From positions 62,001-126,000 of the forward strand of contig NZ_JAEHOQ010000007.1 in the NCBI RefSeq assembly GCF_016239305.1: DNA of 64,000 bases. Direction: 5' to 3'. Below, one piece after another: positions 45,940 through 56,066 of this stretch. The position numbers and the translations under genes are program-made. How positions within the stretch are numbered: the stretch's first letter is position 1; the number at the start of each line of letters is the position of its first letter. The notes under the pieces were generated by a model. That model was given only the letters and a program-made list of their open reading frames with translations. It made no database searches and was not told where the DNA came from. The DNA comes from Proteus vulgaris. Its GTDB lineage: Bacteria; Pseudomonadota; Gammaproteobacteria; Enterobacterales; Enterobacteriaceae.

Positions 45940-46211
45940 CAACTAAACCACACAAATTCGACAGAATTACCCTGCTATTTTCGTCAAAATACGTTTTTTA
46001 GTTTTCTATTATGAAAACAAGATGCTTATTTTTCACTAGTAATTGTTCAAACACAGACAAATATACTCTAACTATTTCAAAGTGTGGCTAGGTGGCAAGT
46101 AAAGGAGTTACTGGCACATATAAAAGTATGTGATTAGTACGAATCAACGTAGTCAACAACGCAACAATTTGAAGTATAACGAATATAGAATAAAAGAGGT
46201 TATCTCACTTT

Positions 46212-46739
46212 ATGGCAATCATAGGTATATTCTTCGGCAGTGATACCGGCAACACTGAAAATATTGCCAAAATGCTTCAAGAAAGACTGGGCGCTGATAA
46301 TGCCGAAGTTCATGATATCGCAAAATCCAGTAAAGAAGATATCGAAGCATTTGATATTCTGTTACTAGGTATTCCTACTTGGTATTATGGTGAAGCACAA
46401 TGCGATTGGGATGACTTTTTCCCAACTCTAGAAGATATTAATTTTGAAGGTAAGCTGGTTGCACTGTTCGGTTGTGGCGACCAAGAGGACTATGCAGAAT
46501 ACTTCTGTGATGCAATGGGCACAATCCGCGATATTATCGAACCTCGTGGTGCTGTGATTGTGGGTCACTGGCCAACAGAAGGTTACCATTTTGAAGCCTC
46601 TAAAGGGCTTGCAGATGATAATCACTTTATCGGTTTGGCGATTGACGAAGACCGCCAACCAGAATTAACCGAAGAGCGTGTTGATGCTTGGGTTGCTCAA
46701 ATCAAAGAAGAAATGAGCCTAGATGAAATTCTGGGATAA
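46212..46739 (+). CDS. fldA: Flavodoxin 1
   Basis: A 175-residue flavodoxin. FMN-phosphate loop GSDTGNTENIA, then IPTWYYGEAQCDWDDF and LFGCGDQEDYAEYFCDA, close to E. coli FldA. It donates electrons to radical-SAM and other enzymes (IspG/H, biotin synthase). About 190 bp precede fur, with a Fur-box-like site between, as in E. coli. Confidence 0.97.
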   Translation: MAIIGIFFGSDTGNTENIAKMLQERLGADNAEVHDIAKSSKEDIEAFDILLLGIPTWYYGEAQCDWDDFFPTLEDINFEGKLVALFGCGDQEDYAEYFCDAMGTIRDIIEPRGAVIVGHWPTEGYHFEASKGLADDNHFIGLAIDEDRQPELTEERVDAWVAQIKEEMSLDEILG

Positions 46740-46753
46740 ATAAATACTCAATA

Positions 46754-46774
46754 TTGAGAATGATAATTATTCAA
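46754..46774. promoter_or_regulatory. Fur-box-like site upstream of fur
   Basis: The palindrome-like GAGAATGATAATTATTCAA matches about 14 of 19 Fur consensus positions by eye, roughly 155 bp before the fur ATG. It is consistent with fur autoregulation. Confidence 0.6.
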
Positions 46775-46928
46775 TGGTGTGCTAAGATAGTGTGATAGGT
46801 AGGGGTGTTTATTTTTAAATATCATGCCTATAATCAATAAGGTTATTTATTCACCCGAGTGTTAATGAATAAACCCTATTAGTGAGCACAAAAATTAAAT
46901 TCACCATTAGCAACAGGATTAAATCCGC

Positions 46929-47375
46929 ATGACCGACAATAATAAAGCGTTAAAAAATGCTGGGTTAAAAGTTACACTTCCTCGCTTAAAGATCTTGGAA
47001 GTGCTCCAGGATCCTGAGTGCCATCATGTCAGTGCTGAAGATCTCTATAAAAAACTCATCGATATCGGTGAAGAGATTGGTCTGGCAACCGTGTATCGCG
47101 TCTTAAACCAATTTGACGATGCTGGTATTGTTACCCGACATAATTTTGAAGGTGGTAAATCAGTATTTGAATTAACTCAACAACACCATCACGATCATTT
47201 AATTTGCCTTGATTGTGGTAAAGTTATCGAGTTTACAGATGATGCGATTGAAGTGCGCCAAAGAAACATCGCTGAACGCCATGGTATAAAACTTTCCAAT
47301 CATAGCCTTTATTTATACGGCCACTGCGCTGAAGGCAATTGTAAAGAAGATAGCCACGCACATGATGAGAAATAA
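46929..47375 (+). CDS. fur: Fur, ferric uptake regulator
   Basis: A 148-residue Fur. It has a winged-helix N-terminus (LKNAGLKVTLPRLKILEVLQ; LATVYRVLNQFDDAGIV), the His-rich metal region QQHHHDHLICLDCGKVIEF, and the second structural-zinc pair CAEGNC. It represses iron acquisition genes when loaded with Fe(II). AGGA lies 10 nt before the ATG. Confidence 0.98.
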   Translation: MTDNNKALKNAGLKVTLPRLKILEVLQDPECHHVSAEDLYKKLIDIGEEIGLATVYRVLNQFDDAGIVTRHNFEGGKSVFELTQQHHHDHLICLDCGKVIEFTDDAIEVRQRNIAERHGIKLSNHSLYLYGHCAEGNCKEDSHAHDEK

Positions 47376-47400
47376 TTCATTCTGGATAATCTCTCAGTAA

Positions 47401-47432
47401 AAAAAAGGAACTGTTCACAGTTCCTTTTTTAT
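47401..47432. terminator. Bidirectional terminator between fur and the DUF817 gene
   Basis: Perfect 13-bp stem AAAAAAGGAACTG / CAGTTCCTTTTTT with a 4-nt loop. It serves both convergent genes. Confidence 0.9.
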
Positions 47433-47459
47433 TGCCTTAAATTTGAGGATGAAATAACT

Positions 47460-48299
47460 CTACTTAGCCACGCTGATACTGTGTTTAATATGTTTTAAAT
47501 GAACCACGATAGTAAATGTAACAATAACCAACAGTGACCAAGAACCCCATTTTCCTGCATGTACTGCAGACCAAGCACCAATTTGATTAGGATATTGCCA
47601 AACACCAAAAAATGTACCGAAATTCTCAGCAAGCCAAATAAAGAAACCAATCAGAACAAAAGCCAATAATAGTGGCATTTTTCGCTCTGTATCATAAGGC
47701 GTAAAATAGACCACACTGCGCGCATAAAGGCCTAAAATAAATGCGGTTAAATACCAACGATAATCACCAATAAAATGATGAGAAAAGAAATTAATATAGA
47801 TCGCAAGTGCAACCAAAGTTGCCATCCAATAAGGTGGATAATGCTCAATTCGTACTTTTAAAAAGCGCCATGCCTGAATTAAATAACTCCCCACAGCAGA
47901 ATACATAAATCCTGTAAATAAAGGCACTTCCCACAACTTCGTATAAGCAAAATCAGGGTATTTCCACGAGCCAATTGCAGCCGAGGTTTTAAATAATTCC
48001 ATAACAAAACCTACAATATGGAAAAAACAGATCGCTTTTAATTCATCCCATGTTTCGAGTTTTCCCCATACCATCCATAATTGGAAAGCAATAGCGAGAA
48101 TAAGTAAAACGTCATAACGAGGTATTCCTAATATTCCTTTGCTTGGTGTCGCAAATAAAATAAAAAAGAAAAATCCCGCAAATAAACAAGATCGCGCCTC
48201 TTTCACACCAAAAAAAAGAAATTCAACAATAAATCGTTTTATACCTTTAAAAGGCCTTAATGGTGGTTCTAATAAAAAATCATCCAATCGTTTTAACAT
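47460..48299 (-). CDS. DUF817 family integral membrane protein
   Basis: A 279-residue protein with about eight hydrophobic helices, resembling the DUF817 family. Recognisable stretches are FGVKEARSCLFAGFFFFILF, KTSAAIGSWKYPDFAYTKLWEVPLFTGFMYSAVGSYLIQAWR (in parts), FFSHHFIGDYRWYL, and WLAENFGTFFGVWQYPNQIGAW. Function unknown. AGGA lies 6 nt before the ATG. It is not in the E. coli fur-chiP interval, so it is an accessory insertion or a lineage-specific retention. An unusual stem-loop lies about 145 bp upstream. Confidence 0.85.
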   Translation of the reverse strand: MLKRLDDFLLEPPLRPFKGIKRFIVEFLFFGVKEARSCLFAGFFFFILFATPSKGILGIPRYDVLLILAIAFQLWMVWGKLETWDELKAICFFHIVGFVMELFKTSAAIGSWKYPDFAYTKLWEVPLFTGFMYSAVGSYLIQAWRFLKVRIEHYPPYWMATLVALAIYINFFSHHFIGDYRWYLTAFILGLYARSVVYFTPYDTERKMPLLLAFVLIGFFIWLAENFGTFFGVWQYPNQIGAWSAVHAGKWGSWSLLVIVTFTIVVHLKHIKHSISVAK

Positions 48300-48444
48300 G
48301 CTTCTTCCTGAAAACGTGCATTATTAAATAGTATTAAATGCAGAATAATAAATAAGGAGAGATAAAATTGATGAGAAGAAATTTGCCATAGAATGAAAAA
48401 ACGCACAAGGACGAAAAGGACGAAAAAGAAAGGATTTAAAAATA

Positions 48445-48502
48445 AAGGTATTTACCCCCCACTACGATACCCACTCTGACTGCCTTTTAGGGTAAATACC
48501 TT
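48445..48502 (-). promoter_or_regulatory. Candidate structured leader RNA upstream of the DUF817 gene
   Basis: A perfect 13-bp inverted repeat AAGGTATTTACCC / GGGTAAATACCTT encloses a 32-nt G-rich loop when read on the minus strand, followed by TTTATTTTTAAA. It could be a terminator, attenuator or cis-regulatory RNA of the DUF817 gene. No known riboswitch class recognised. Confidence 0.4.
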
Positions 48503-48703
48503 ACGCAAATTTTGCGAAATAACTGAAGCACAAGAGATAAATATAACCCACTCACATTTATCTCAGACGACATGACATGACGACTTTACTTCATTACTTT
48601 TAACTACATACTGCGATTTTAAAATAACTCTTTACTACTTTTTACTTCTACTCTTTTACTTCTTACTACTGCTGACAACTTCACTTTATTAATGAGGCTA
48701 ATT

Positions 48704-48781
48704 TATGAGAATAATATTTATTCTTTTTAATTTATTCCCACTCTTTCTATTACTTATTTTTACTTACCGTAATCGTATTTA
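48704..48781 (+). CDS. Possible 25-residue hydrophobic peptide
   Basis: An ATG-initiated frame reading MRIIFILFNLFPLFLLLIFT then YRNRI and stop, i.e. a single membrane helix with a basic end. A weak GAGG lies about 9 nt upstream. AT-rich DNA readily yields such peptides, so it may be chance; no family is recognised. Confidence 0.25.
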
Positions 48782-48799
48782 ACTTTTTATTTTTATTCA

Positions 48800-48828
48800 G
48801 GATAAAGTGCAATTAATACACTTTATCC
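48800..48828. repeat. 10-bp inverted repeat after chiP
   Basis: GGATAAAGTG / CACTTTATCC with a 9-nt loop, 12 bp beyond the chiP stop. It probably forms the 3' end of chiP mRNA, though no T-run follows on the minus strand. Confidence 0.55.
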
Positions 48829-48839
48829 TCACACTGATA

Positions 48840-50234
48840 TTAGAAAATAGTAAATGGCATAATTACGTTAAATTTAACGTCTTTTTCATCTTGGAAGATA
48901 TTACCAAAACCACCCTCATAACTTGGAATATCAGAATGGTTATCATAACGGGTATAATGAAGCTTAAAGAGGGTTCCTTTAGCACGACCTTCTTGAACCG
49001 TATACATAATATCCGCATTCCATGCACTTTCTCTGATGCGCTGGCCTTGATCATAAATTGCTTTACCACTTGGCTTAGCATCCCATGCATAAACATAAGA
49101 AGTACCTACCGCCCAGCCAGATAGATCCCAATTTTTCAGATCGTACATCACACCCGCATAAAGTGCTTTTTCACCATTGGCGTTAAAGTCAGAACGACCA
49201 TCCCACCAAACATCAAGACGACCATTTGATGTCGCCCAACCCGGAGTCATGCGTTGTAGGAAATACCCTTGATTTCCTTCCGCCTTAACCCATGTTCCTT
49301 CTACTTTGAAATCAAAGACATTATAGGTATAACCGAAAGTTAATGCTTGTAGCCATGCCAGCCCATCATAAACGTCATTAACGCCACCACCAGTAACTTT
49401 ATCTTTAGCACCATAGAATTGGTAAGACGTTCTTAATGCATTATCAGCAATTGGGAAATCATAGGAAACTTTGCCAAAATATTGGTCGATATAACCATCG
49501 GCCTGACCAAATGCGGCTTCTAACACTAAGCTATTTTTAAAGTCATATTTAGCGCCAAAAGAGTGAAGATAGCTGATATTAGTTTCTAGATCAGCTTTAC
49601 GGAAGTTGTACATATTCCGATACCACGGTGCTTTATATTCATCTGTCCACATATATGAGAAAGATAACTCACCACTTTTATCGAAATCAAAAACTGCTCC
49701 GACTTCCGCCCCGCGATAAGTTCCCGGTAAGAAACTCCAGTGTGGACGTAATAAACTCTGGCCTTTAGGTTGAATATATCCACCTTGTGCCCAGAAATTA
49801 CCTAATTTGAATTTTGCAGCGGCTTTATACACGCTCATACCACTGCGATCGCCTGTCCATTTTTCATCCCAGCGACTTTTAGCATCACTAAAGCCGATTT
49901 CATTAGGAGCTGCAGGACCACTGTTATTAAGTTCAGCCGCACCAAAAGCAGCTAAATCAATACCAATAAAATCACCTAAATAACCTGATGAAAAATCTAA
50001 ATTAGCGTTGAATGTAGAATGGTGTAGGTTAGCTTTGTATTTGCCGTAATCAGGACTATTAGGTGTTAACTCTTTTCTGTCACGATCACGTTGCCAATAA
50101 AAAAGACCACCCGTTAAAGTTGAGTCATCAATAAACCCTTCGGCATAAGACATTTTTGCAGGTAGTGCAGTTACAAGCAATGCGCCCATAACGGCAAGTG
50201 CCACCCTGCCTGGTTTAGCATGTTGCATAACCAT
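48840..50234 (-). CDS. chiP: Chitoporin ChiP (OprD-family outer-membrane porin)
   Basis: A 464-residue precursor with a signal peptide (about residues 1-31, cleavage near SYA-EGF). The mature part begins [23 protein letters not shown] and ends in the outer-membrane signature Phe (MPFTIF). It closely matches E. coli ChiP/YbfM, e.g. [22 protein letters not shown] and [21 protein letters not shown] in parts. It admits chitobiose and chitin oligosaccharides. The downstream lipoprotein gene chiQ of E. coli is absent. A CRP-like site lies upstream and NagC control is expected from family knowledge. Confidence 0.95.
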   Translation of the reverse strand: MVMQHAKPGRVALAVMGALLVTALPAKMSYAEGFIDDSTLTGGLFYWQRDRDRKELTPNSPDYGKYKANLHHSTFNANLDFSSGYLGDFIGIDLAAFGAAELNNSGPAAPNEIGFSDAKSRWDEKWTGDRSGMSVYKAAAKFKLGNFWAQGGYIQPKGQSLLRPHWSFLPGTYRGAEVGAVFDFDKSGELSFSYMWTDEYKAPWYRNMYNFRKADLETNISYLHSFGAKYDFKNSLVLEAAFGQADGYIDQYFGKVSYDFPIADNALRTSYQFYGAKDKVTGGGVNDVYDGLAWLQALTFGYTYNVFDFKVEGTWVKAEGNQGYFLQRMTPGWATSNGRLDVWWDGRSDFNANGEKALYAGVMYDLKNWDLSGWAVGTSYVYAWDAKPSGKAIYDQGQRIRESAWNADIMYTVQEGRAKGTLFKLHYTRYDNHSDIPSYEGGFGNIFQDEKDVKFNVIMPFTIF

Positions 50235-50583
50235 AGCATTGTTTCCTCTTTGACTTTGACTAAAAAAGAAATAAGCACAATGCTTATTTCCAAATATAAA
50301 ACCCCAAGTGGGGAAAAAACCTAAATTAGGTTAGAAACAGCATATTTTTCGCGACGCGAATTATCAACCAAAAAAAAAGAATTTTTATCAAAATATGACC
50401 AAGGGCACATAACTAAATGATCGTTTCATTTTCTTACTTTTATAAGGATCCATTGAAAATAAATATAAATAATTGATTTAAAATGTCTTTTTAGACCAAT
50501 CTTTAAACGATATTAGATTTCGTTTTTATTAAAAGGAATAATAAGTAGTACTTATAAATAATCTTTTTTAATGGTGTGAAATA

Positions 50584-50599
50584 TGTGCTTTAAATCACA
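50584..50599. promoter_or_regulatory. CRP-like site upstream of chiP
   Basis: TGTGCTTTAAATCACA fits TGTGA-N6-TCACA with one mismatch, about 350 bp before the chiP ATG. Catabolite control of chitoporin is plausible. Confidence 0.5.
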
Positions 50600-50796
50600 C
50601 TTTCCTTACTACAGTCTTATTTAGTGTGATGTCATGAAAAAATAGAAGAATAAAGTGATAATAAGTTAATTATTTCAAATGAAATAAATAAAAAGTTATT
50701 GTTTGAAATGAAAAAAATTGGGCTTGATTGATACCAAAAAAATAAATACTGAATATCAATAGATGGAAAATTATACAATATTAAAAAGAAAACAGA

Positions 50797-50829
50797 TAAA
50801 AAATGCTCGATAAATAATTACCGAGCATT
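50797..50829 (-). terminator. glnS terminator
   Basis: AATGCTCG / CGAGCATT stem, 12-nt loop, then TTTTTATC on the minus strand, 44 bp after the glnS stop. Confidence 0.82.
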
Positions 50830-50872
50830 CTATTAATTTTGGCACTTAATACAAATCAAAATATGATTCAAA

Positions 50873-52546
50873 TTAACCTTGTTGAGAAATCTTTGCCCAA
50901 GTGTCACGTAAGCCTACAGTACGGTTAAATACCAACTTATCCGCTGTTGATAGCTTATCAGCACAGAAGTAGCCTTCACGCTCAAATTGATACGCTTTTT
51001 CAATAGTCGCATCTTTTAAGCTACGTTCAACAAAACCTTCACGAATAACTAAAGACTCAGGATTAATTGTTGATAAGAAATCATCTTCTGCACCAGGATT
51101 TGGCACGCTAAATAGACGGTCATAAAGACGAATTTCAGCAGGAATAGCATGTGGAATGCTTACCCAATGAATAACACCTTTTACTTTACGCCCATCAGCA
51201 GGATCTTTATTTAATGTTTCTGCGTCATAAGTACAGTAAATGGTAGTGATTTCACCTTGCTCGTCTTTTTCAACACGCTCAGCTTTAATAACATAAGCAT
51301 TACGTAAACGAACTTCTTTACCTAGCACCAAACGTTTATATTGACGATTTGCTTCTTCTTTAAAGTCAGCACGATCAATATAAATTTCACGGCTAAATGG
51401 TACTTCACGCGTACCCATTTCCGGTTTATTTGGGTGATTCGGCGCAGTTAAAATCTCTTCGCCTTCTGGCATATTTTCAATAACTAAACGAACGGGATCG
51501 ATAACAGCCATTGCACGAGGTGCATTTTCGTTTAAATCATCACGAATACAAGATTCTAATGCAGCCATTTCAACATTATTTTCTTGTTTCGTTACACCAA
51601 TACGTAAACAGAACTCACGAATAGAGTCAGCAGTATAACCACGACGACGTAAGCCTGAAATCGTTGGCATACGAGGATCATCCCAACCATTGACGATGTT
51701 TTCTGTCACAAGCTGATTCAGCTTACGCTTTGACATCACGGTGTATTCAAGGTTAAGACGAGAGAATTCATATTGACGAGGATGACAAGGGATAGTGATA
51801 TTATCCAGCACCCAATCATATAAACGACGGTTATCTTGGAATTCTAACGTACATAAAGAATGAGTGATATTTTCCAGAGCATCTGAGATACAGTGGGTAA
51901 AATCATACATTGGATAAATGCACCATTTATTTCCAGTTTGGTGGTGTTCAGCGAATTTAATACGATAAAGCACAGGATCACGCATAACAATAAATGGTGA
52001 TGCCATATCAATTTTCGCGCGTAAGCACGCTTTACCTTCTTCAAAGCCACCCGCACGCATTTTTTCAAATAGCGCTAAGTTCTCCTCTACGCTACGTGAA
52101 CGATAAGGACTGTTTCTGCCTGGTTCTTTTAAAGTGCCGCGATATTCACGAATTTCTTCAGCGCTCAACTCATCGACATAAGCTAAGCCTTTATTAATCA
52201 ACTCAATCGCATATTGATAAAGTTGATCAAAATAATCCGAGGAGTAATGAACGCTACCTTCCCATTGGAAACCTAACCACTGAACATCTTTTTGAATTGA
52301 GTTGATGTACTCAATATCTTCTTTTACTGGATTGGTATCATCAAAACGTAAATTACATTTACCCTGGTAATCTTTAGCAATACCAAAATTCAGACAAATT
52401 GATTTCGCATGGCCGATATGAAGGTAGCCATTAGGTTCAGGTGGGAAACGCGTATGCACGCTATCATGTTTCCCTGTTGCCAGATCTTCGTCAATTATTT
52501 GACGAATAAAGTTAGTTGGGCGGGCATCTGCCTCATTCATGGTCAT
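50873..52546 (-). CDS. glnS: Glutaminyl-tRNA synthetase
   Basis: A 557-residue class I synthetase. HIGH motif in [20 protein letters not shown]-type motif VMSKRKL, and FRFDDTNP-type region ([15 protein letters not shown]). The C-terminal anticodon-binding barrels are conserved to GLRDTWAKI. It charges tRNA-Gln, three genes for which lie about 6.5 kb away. The ATG at 52546 has GAGG at 6 nt. Upstream of chiP in the same direction but separately terminated. Confidence 0.98.
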   Translation of the reverse strand: MTMNEADARPTNFIRQIIDEDLATGKHDSVHTRFPPEPNGYLHIGHAKSICLNFGIAKDYQGKCNLRFDDTNPVKEDIEYINSIQKDVQWLGFQWEGSVHYSSDYFDQLYQYAIELINKGLAYVDELSAEEIREYRGTLKEPGRNSPYRSRSVEENLALFEKMRAGGFEEGKACLRAKIDMASPFIVMRDPVLYRIKFAEHHQTGNKWCIYPMYDFTHCISDALENITHSLCTLEFQDNRRLYDWVLDNITIPCHPRQYEFSRLNLEYTVMSKRKLNQLVTENIVNGWDDPRMPTISGLRRRGYTADSIREFCLRIGVTKQENNVEMAALESCIRDDLNENAPRAMAVIDPVRLVIENMPEGEEILTAPNHPNKPEMGTREVPFSREIYIDRADFKEEANRQYKRLVLGKEVRLRNAYVIKAERVEKDEQGEITTIYCTYDAETLNKDPADGRKVKGVIHWVSIPHAIPAEIRLYDRLFSVPNPGAEDDFLSTINPESLVIREGFVERSLKDATIEKAYQFEREGYFCADKLSTADKLVFNRTVGLRDTWAKISQQG

Positions 52547-52651
52547 TTTTTCCTCAAAGCAAAACGCATAATTAACCCACTATAATCCAATAAGCAGGTT
52601 TCATAAATACCTTAGCTAAATACACCCCTGAGATATTTATCAAAATAGAGA

Positions 52652-52687
52652 TAAAAAAACGGGAAGTTTAAAAGACTCCCCGTTTTA
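52652..52687 (-). terminator. nagE terminator
   Basis: ACGGGAAGT / ACTCCCCGT stem (one mismatch), 7-nt loop, then TTTTTTTATC on the minus strand, about 50 bp after the nagE stop. Confidence 0.82.
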
Positions 52688-52737
52688 TCGTCTCATTTAA
52701 CCATCTCTTTATAGAGGATTAAATATCTGTATAGAAA

Positions 52738-54780
52738 TTATTTTAATACTTTGTAGATAACGGTTTTATTTCCAACTACTTCACCCGTAACTTGTTCAGC
52801 AATTTTATCAAAATCATCGATATTGCTAACAATCACAGGGCTTATCATCGATTTAGCATTAGCGTTCAGATATTCAAGATCTAATTCTAAGATAGGTTGA
52901 CCGACTTTAACGTCCGCACCTTCTTCGACTAAACGCTTAAAGCCTTTACCGCCTAATGCAACAGTATCAATCCCCATATGAACGATGATTTCAACGCCAT
53001 TATCAGTTTCAATACAAAATGCATGGTTAGTATCAAAAATCTTAACGACCGAGCCTGTTGCAGGTGCCATCACAATATTAGAGTTTGGTTTAATCGCAAG
53101 GCCATCCCCTACAATACCACTTGAGAAAGCTTCATCAGGCACATCTTTTAATGCCACAACTTCACCATCAAAAGGCGCAATCATTTCAAGTAATACTTTT
53201 GCATTAGCATTAGCTTGTTTTACAGGTGTTTTTTCAGTGGATACGGTTGAACCAGACGCTCCTTCATAAGCAGCAACTGGGCCTTGTGTTAATACATCAC
53301 GCATTGCGCTAGCGACAAGTTCTGCACGCGTACCCACAATGACTTGAACACTTTGTTTGTTTAAACGAATGACACCCGATGCACCTAAGCGTTTTGCGAA
53401 TGCATCATTAACTACAGAAGAATCTTTCACATTAAGACGTAGGCGAGTAATACAAGCGTCAATGCCCGTTAAGTTATCAGAACCACCAATTGCGGCGATA
53501 TATTGACGAGCTTCCTGCTGAACGCCTTCTTTGCTATTTGCAGGGGCTGTTGTGATATCTTCGTCATAACCATCAGCAGTTTCATCACCAGACACGTCAT
53601 CTTCACGACCCGGTGTTTTCAGGTTGAATTTGGTGATAGTGAAACGGAAGATGCCGTAGTAAATGAAGAAGAACACAATACCTTGAACAATCAGCATGTA
53701 CCAATGAACAGCCAGTGGGTTACGTGAAGATAAGAACATATCCACTAAGCCCGCACTAAAGCCGAATCCTGAAATCCACTCCATACTTGCAGCAATATAA
53801 ACAGAGATTGCCATTAAGAATGCGTGAATAACATAAAGTACAGGTGCAACAAACATAAAGGAGAATTCAAGCGGTTCGGTGATACCAGTGAAGAATGCAG
53901 CGAATGCACCCGCCATCATGATACCAGCAACTTTTGCTTTATTTTCTTTACGTGCACAGTGATAAATCGCAAGAGCAGCACCCGGCAAACCAAACATCAT
54001 TACAGGGAAGAAACCTGCTTGGTAACGCCCCGTTACACCCACAGTCGCTAAGCCCGCATCGATAGATTTCTGACCAGCAAGGAAATTAGGAATATCATTG
54101 ATACCCGCAACGTCAAACCAGAATACGGAGTTCAACGCGTGGTGTAGACCAACAGGAATTAATAAACGGTTAAAGAATGCGTAAATACCTGCACCTAATG
54201 CCCCCATATCTTTAATACTTTCACCGAAGCTGACTAATCCGCCATAAATAACAGGCCAGATATACATCAAAATAAAGGCGACAATGATCATGAGGAATGA
54301 CGCTAAAATTGGAACTAAACGCCGACCACTAAAGAAAGAGAGTGCGAGAGGCAATTCAACTTGGCTAAAACGGTTATAAAGTTCCGCTGAAAGCACACCC
54401 ACTAAAATCCCCACAAATTGGTTCTCAATTTTACCAAATGCTGCAGGTACTGCCTCTAATGGGATCCCCTTGATCATAGACACAGCCGCTGGCGAACAAA
54501 GTGTTGTGACTACCAAGAAACTCACAAAACCCGTTAGTGCAGCAGCACCGTCTTTGTCTTTTGACATGCCATAAGCAACACCAATGGCAAATAAGACTGA
54601 CATGTTTTCGATGATAGCAGCACCAGATTTGATAAGTAAGGCAGCAAGCGCGTTATCGCTACCCCAGCCTACTGGGTCAATCCAGTAGCCAATCCCCATC
54701 AGAATTGCTGCTGCAGGTAATGTAGCAACAGGCACCATTAGTGCCCGTCCTATCTTCTGCAGATAACTTAAAATATTCAC
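52738..54780 (-). CDS. nagE: N-acetylglucosamine PTS permease, EIICBA
   Basis: A 680-residue fused PTS transporter. Membrane EIIC domain (about 1-375; MNILSYLQKIGRALMVPVATLPAAAILMGIGYWID in parts); EIIB with the phosphocysteine Cys443 (GIDACITRLRL); C-terminal EIIA with the phosphohistidine His601 (EIIVHMGIDTV). It imports and phosphorylates GlcNAc to GlcNAc-6-P, the inducer that releases NagC. Divergent from nagBAC across a shared regulatory region. Confidence 0.97.
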   Translation of the reverse strand: MNILSYLQKIGRALMVPVATLPAAAILMGIGYWIDPVGWGSDNALAALLIKSGAAIIENMSVLFAIGVAYGMSKDKDGAAALTGFVSFLVVTTLCSPAAVSMIKGIPLEAVPAAFGKIENQFVGILVGVLSAELYNRFSQVELPLALSFFSGRRLVPILASFLMIIVAFILMYIWPVIYGGLVSFGESIKDMGALGAGIYAFFNRLLIPVGLHHALNSVFWFDVAGINDIPNFLAGQKSIDAGLATVGVTGRYQAGFFPVMMFGLPGAALAIYHCARKENKAKVAGIMMAGAFAAFFTGITEPLEFSFMFVAPVLYVIHAFLMAISVYIAASMEWISGFGFSAGLVDMFLSSRNPLAVHWYMLIVQGIVFFFIYYGIFRFTITKFNLKTPGREDDVSGDETADGYDEDITTAPANSKEGVQQEARQYIAAIGGSDNLTGIDACITRLRLNVKDSSVVNDAFAKRLGASGVIRLNKQSVQVIVGTRAELVASAMRDVLTQGPVAAYEGASGSTVSTEKTPVKQANANAKVLLEMIAPFDGEVVALKDVPDEAFSSGIVGDGLAIKPNSNIVMAPATGSVVKIFDTNHAFCIETDNGVEIIVHMGIDTVALGGKGFKRLVEEGADVKVGQPILELDLEYLNANAKSMISPVIVSNIDDFDKIAEQVTGEVVGNKTVIYKVLK

Positions 54781-54885
54781 AAACTCCCCCTTGGATAGCC
54801 CCTATACGGGATCTTATTCATACTCATTCATATTTTATAAAAAAATTGATGAGCTAATTATTTAATTCCATTTTCAGTCTAAAAA

Positions 54886-54910
54886 AATTATTTCGTATCG
54901 CAAATTAATT
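54886..54910. promoter_or_regulatory. NagC-type operator
   Basis: A 25-bp imperfect palindrome with outer AATTA/TAATT arms and a TTTCG-TAT-CGCAAA centre, the shape of NagC boxes in the E. coli nagE-nagB interval. It lies about 105 bp before nagE. Confidence 0.6.
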
Positions 54911-54920
54911 AGTCATAATT

Positions 54921-54936
54921 TGTGATTGAAGTCACC
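54921..54936. promoter_or_regulatory. CRP site between nagE and nagB
   Basis: TGTGATTGAAGTCACC matches the CRP consensus except for its last base, adjacent to the NagC-type operator. This mirrors the NagC/CRP arrangement of E. coli. Confidence 0.7.
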
Positions 54937-55134
54937 AATATCGTATATTTTTTAGCTGAAATGCTGGCTAAGTCAGAAAGCTTATTTTATGATTAAAAAT
55001 ATCTTTTGGCGGGACAATTGGGTCATCGACTAAAAATGAAAAGAAATTCGTGTTATAGATGAGTCACTGATAATCACACAGCGAAATAACATGTTCCTGA
55101 ATTATCAGATTTGTCTTTTTTCTATGAGGTTACT

Positions 55135-55941
55135 ATGAGGTTAATCCCCCTATCCACGGCAAAACAAGTTGGTAAGTGGTCTGCAAATTACATCGTTGAA
55201 AAGATCAACACATTTAATCCAACCGCAGATCGCCCTTTCGTGCTTGGTTTACCAACTGGTGGCACGCCATTGGCGACATATAAAGAGTTAATTGAATTAC
55301 ACCGTGCTGGAAAAGTCAGTTTTCAACACGTTGTTACATTCAATATGGATGAATACGTCGGTATTCCGTCTGATCATTCACAAAGTTATCGTACATTTAT
55401 GTATGAAAACTTCTTTAATCATATTGATATTAAAGATGAAAATATCAATTTATTAAACGGCAACGCAGAAGATCCACAAGCAGAATGTGCGCGTTATGAG
55501 GCTAAAATAAAGTCTTATGGCAAAATCAATCTGTTTATGGGGGGTGTGGGTAATGACGGTCACATTGCTTTTAATGAACCTGCATCATCATTATCTTCAC
55601 GCACTCGCATGAAAACACTCACCGAAGACACGCGTTTAGCGAATTCACGTTTCTTCGATAATAATGTTAATCATGTTCCTAAATACGCGCTGACTGTTGG
55701 TGTTGGTACTTTATTAGATGCTGAAGAATTAATGATTTTGGCAACAGGCTTTAATAAAGCACAGGCTGTACATGCCGCCACCGAAGGTGCAGTTAACCAT
55801 TTATGGACAATCTCCTGTGTCCAGCTTCATCCGAAAGCAATTATAGTGTGTGATGATCCTGCCACAATGGAATTACGAGTTAAAACATTGCGTTATTTCC
55901 AACAGATTGAAGCGCAAGAGTGTCAAAAATATCAAGACTAA
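55135..55941 (+). CDS. nagB: Glucosamine-6-phosphate deaminase
   Basis: A 268-residue deaminase starting [15 protein letters not shown], with GAGG 5 nt upstream. A frame 8 codons longer is not supported. Active-site Asp72 (FNMDEYVG) and the [17 protein letters not shown] motif with Asp141, His143 and Glu148 are intact. It converts GlcN-6-P to fructose-6-P and ammonia. First gene of nagBAC. Confidence 0.97.
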   Translation: MRLIPLSTAKQVGKWSANYIVEKINTFNPTADRPFVLGLPTGGTPLATYKELIELHRAGKVSFQHVVTFNMDEYVGIPSDHSQSYRTFMYENFFNHIDIKDENINLLNGNAEDPQAECARYEAKIKSYGKINLFMGGVGNDGHIAFNEPASSLSSRTRMKTLTEDTRLANSRFFDNNVNHVPKYALTVGVGTLLDAEELMILATGFNKAQAVHAATEGAVNHLWTISCVQLHPKAIIVCDDPATMELRVKTLRYFQQIEAQECQKYQD

Positions 55942-55999
55942 GTTTAGTAAAATAAGTACCTACTGATTAAGTAGTGGAAAAGGCTAAGCTCTCTTACTT

Positions 56000-56036
56000 A
56001 TCAGCCAGAATTTACTGGCTGATATCGGCTTTTTTA
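56000..56036 (+). terminator. Hairpin with T-run in the nagB-nagA spacer
   Basis: Perfect 9-bp stem ATCAGCCAG / CTGGCTGAT, 6-nt loop, then ATCGGCTTTTTTA. The T-run starts 7 nt after the stem, so it is probably an mRNA-stability or partial-termination element inside the operon. Confidence 0.5.
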
Positions 56037-56066
56037 GATTGACTTCCCTTATCAGGAGACAAAGGT

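Larger units (their letters stand above)
48300..48839. other. Structured region between the DUF817 gene and chiP
   Basis: 540 bp holding, left to right: the leader of the DUF817 gene with a long stem-loop (48445-48502), a strand-biased pyrimidine/TACTT-rich stretch (about 48578-48680), a possible 25-codon ORF on the plus strand (48704-48781), and a palindrome (48800-48828) beyond the chiP stop. Confidence 0.55.
50235..50872. other. 638-bp region between glnS and chiP
   Basis: No gene. It carries the glnS terminator at its right end, then a CRP-like site, and must hold the chiP promoter. AT-rich. Confidence 0.55.
54781..55134. other. Divergent nagE / nagB regulatory region
   Basis: 354 bp with no gene but clear operator-like sites. 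A second, weaker NagC-like box may lie near 55040-55062 (around AAATTCGTGTTAT), which would allow looping as in E. coli. Confidence 0.6.
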
